This document shows positions 63,440-64,000 of a DNA stretch of 64,000 nt, piece after piece (the first letter of the stretch is position 1; each line of letters begins with the position of its first letter). The position numbers and the translations under genes are program-made. The notes beneath the pieces were generated by a model that was not told where the DNA came from, made no database searches, and saw nothing but the letters and a program-made list of their open reading frames with translations. Source of the stretch: Chryseobacterium koreense CCUG 49689 (GTDB lineage: Bacteria; Bacteroidota; Bacteroidia; Flavobacteriales; Weeksellaceae); NCBI RefSeq assembly GCF_001045435.1, contig NZ_LFNG01000012.1:1-64000 (forward strand). The letters run 5' to 3'.

Positions 63440-63601
63440 ATGGAAGATTTGCAACCCGAAAACACTCCGGAAACGAAATGGAAAAAGTGGTTCAAACGCG
63501 TGGGAATCGGCGGATTGATATTTTTCACGCTGAAAGGAATTGCGTGGTTGTTCGTGTTCTATTTCGGGGCAGAATTGTTCCAGGATTGTGCAGGGAAATG
63601 A
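63440..63601 (+). CDS. Small single-span membrane protein, 53 residues
   Basis: From the ATG at 63440: MEDLQPENTPETKWKKWFKR, then one hydrophobic helix (VGIGGLIFFTLKGIAWLFVFYFGAEL split here by its Gly-Lys) and a short tail ending CAGK. The basic residues before the helix predict an inside N-terminus. Similar small proteins are common in Chryseobacterium-like genomes; function unknown. Divergent from the aldehyde dehydrogenase gene with 113 bp between. Its TGA at 63599-63601 is clear. Confidence 0.7.
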   Translation: MEDLQPENTPETKWKKWFKRVGIGGLIFFTLKGIAWLFVFYFGAELFQDCAGK

Positions 63602-63710
63602 ATTTCATGACGAAGCTTCCGGTTTCTATCGGAATAGTTTTCAGCATTGAAAATGAATGTAATGCAAACAATTTGAACTCTTTTCCCTCATTGCATCCAT
63701 TGGGAAAAAA

Positions 63711-64000
63711 CTAATGAAGTTGCTGTTTCACCACCCAGTCCCGTTTCTTAATCCAATACTCCACATTTTCTCTATTCGGTTCTCCGTGGTATGCCACTGA
63801 AATGTTTCCCATATTTTCTGCACCCAACCTTTCCATAGCTGTTCTGGAACGCCAGTTTGTTGCTCCAACATGGAATTTCACCAAATCCACATATTGGAAA
63901 ATATAATCCAGCATGAGTTTTTTGACTTTTGGATTGAGTTTAGAACCCCAAAATTTGGTTCCGTAGAAAGTGTAACCAATGAAAATTGAATTTTCATTTT
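63711..64000 (-). CDS. GNAT acetyltransferase, partial (continues past the window)
   Basis: The frame is open to the window edge, so the start is missing. The visible 96 residues read IGYTFYGTKFWGSKLNPKVKKLM...VKFHVGATNWRSRTAMERLGAENMG, the C-terminal half of a GNAT family N-acetyltransferase of the RimJ/RimL (Acetyltransf_3) type, including the N-x-R-S-x-x-x-x-E/RLGA segment that lines the acetyl-CoA site. The substrate cannot be named. Confidence 0.88.
   Translation of the reverse strand, partial: NENSIFIGYTFYGTKFWGSKLNPKVKKLMLDYIFQYVDLVKFHVGATNWRSRTAMERLGAENMGNISVAYHGEPNRENVEYWIKKRDWVVKQQLH

Overview
The window is chromosomal DNA of a member of the Bacteroidota, most likely a Chryseobacterium-like flavobacterium (Weeksellaceae). 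This rests on the AT-rich sequence, promoters of the TTG-N20-TAnnTTTG type, and the gene set: fused E1 dehydrogenase, lysine 6-aminotransferase with an ALDH7-type dehydrogenase, a lipoprotein azurin, and a TPR/AraC regulator beside a tiny lipoprotein. The genus is an inference from general knowledge, not a search.

Layout. 1-10.5 kb is accessory sequence rich in repeats. It holds a truncated paralogue of a flavobacterial hypothetical protein, a 1114-residue multidomain AAA+ membrane protein (DUF4236-TM2-zinc-coiled coil-FtsK-gamma-like-TerB-like-CbbX-type AAA+), GC-rich palindromic repeats, an SRAP (YedK-like) protein, several tandem repeats and a pair of ~143-bp direct repeats around an unknown gene. 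10.5-27.7 kb is a dense defence island, all on the minus strand. Read in transcription order it is: a WYL-domain regulator; a type I restriction system (hsdR, hsdM, hsdS) followed by an ImmA/IrrE-PIN pair that looks like toxin-antitoxin; a TIR protein with a DUF2130 protein; and an operon of HIRAN protein, a nonsense-mutated ASCH gene, a degenerate HsdM/HsdS-like domain fused to a histidine kinase, a receiver-domain protein and a Z1-like SF2 ATPase. 27.8-35.3 kb is mixed accessory DNA: a CHC2-zinc-finger-like protein behind a structured leader, an iron-sulfur-type regulator divergent from azurin, a HipBST-type toxin-antitoxin module, a stop-interrupted gene and an IS5-derived miniature element. 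35.4-64 kb is core chromosome: mnmE, a lone tail-tube-like protein, Xaa-Pro aminopeptidase, gyrA with a TPR gene, ferredoxin, serC-serA-DUF1015, M28 peptidase, dgkA, patatin, lpd, E1 dehydrogenase, the TPR/AraC regulator and lysine catabolism genes.

The most interesting item is the island. Four promoters in it (Z1 gene, HIRAN operon, TIR operon, hsdR) carry the same 19-bp operator TGTGCA-N7-TGCACA (one arm imperfect at hsdR), each placed 13-14 nt upstream of a TTTG promoter element. This suggests one regulator, most simply the WYL protein, switches all the defence modules together. Within the HIRAN operon, a protein with a type I methylase fold that has lost its SAM and catalytic motifs, a target-recognition-like segment and an intact-looking HisKA/HATPase kinase is followed by its receiver partner and by a Z1-like ATPase. 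That architecture suggests a DNA-sensing phosphorelay for defence. I know Z1 proteins paired with GHKL ATPases from MORC/MutL-type restriction systems and mza, but not this combination.
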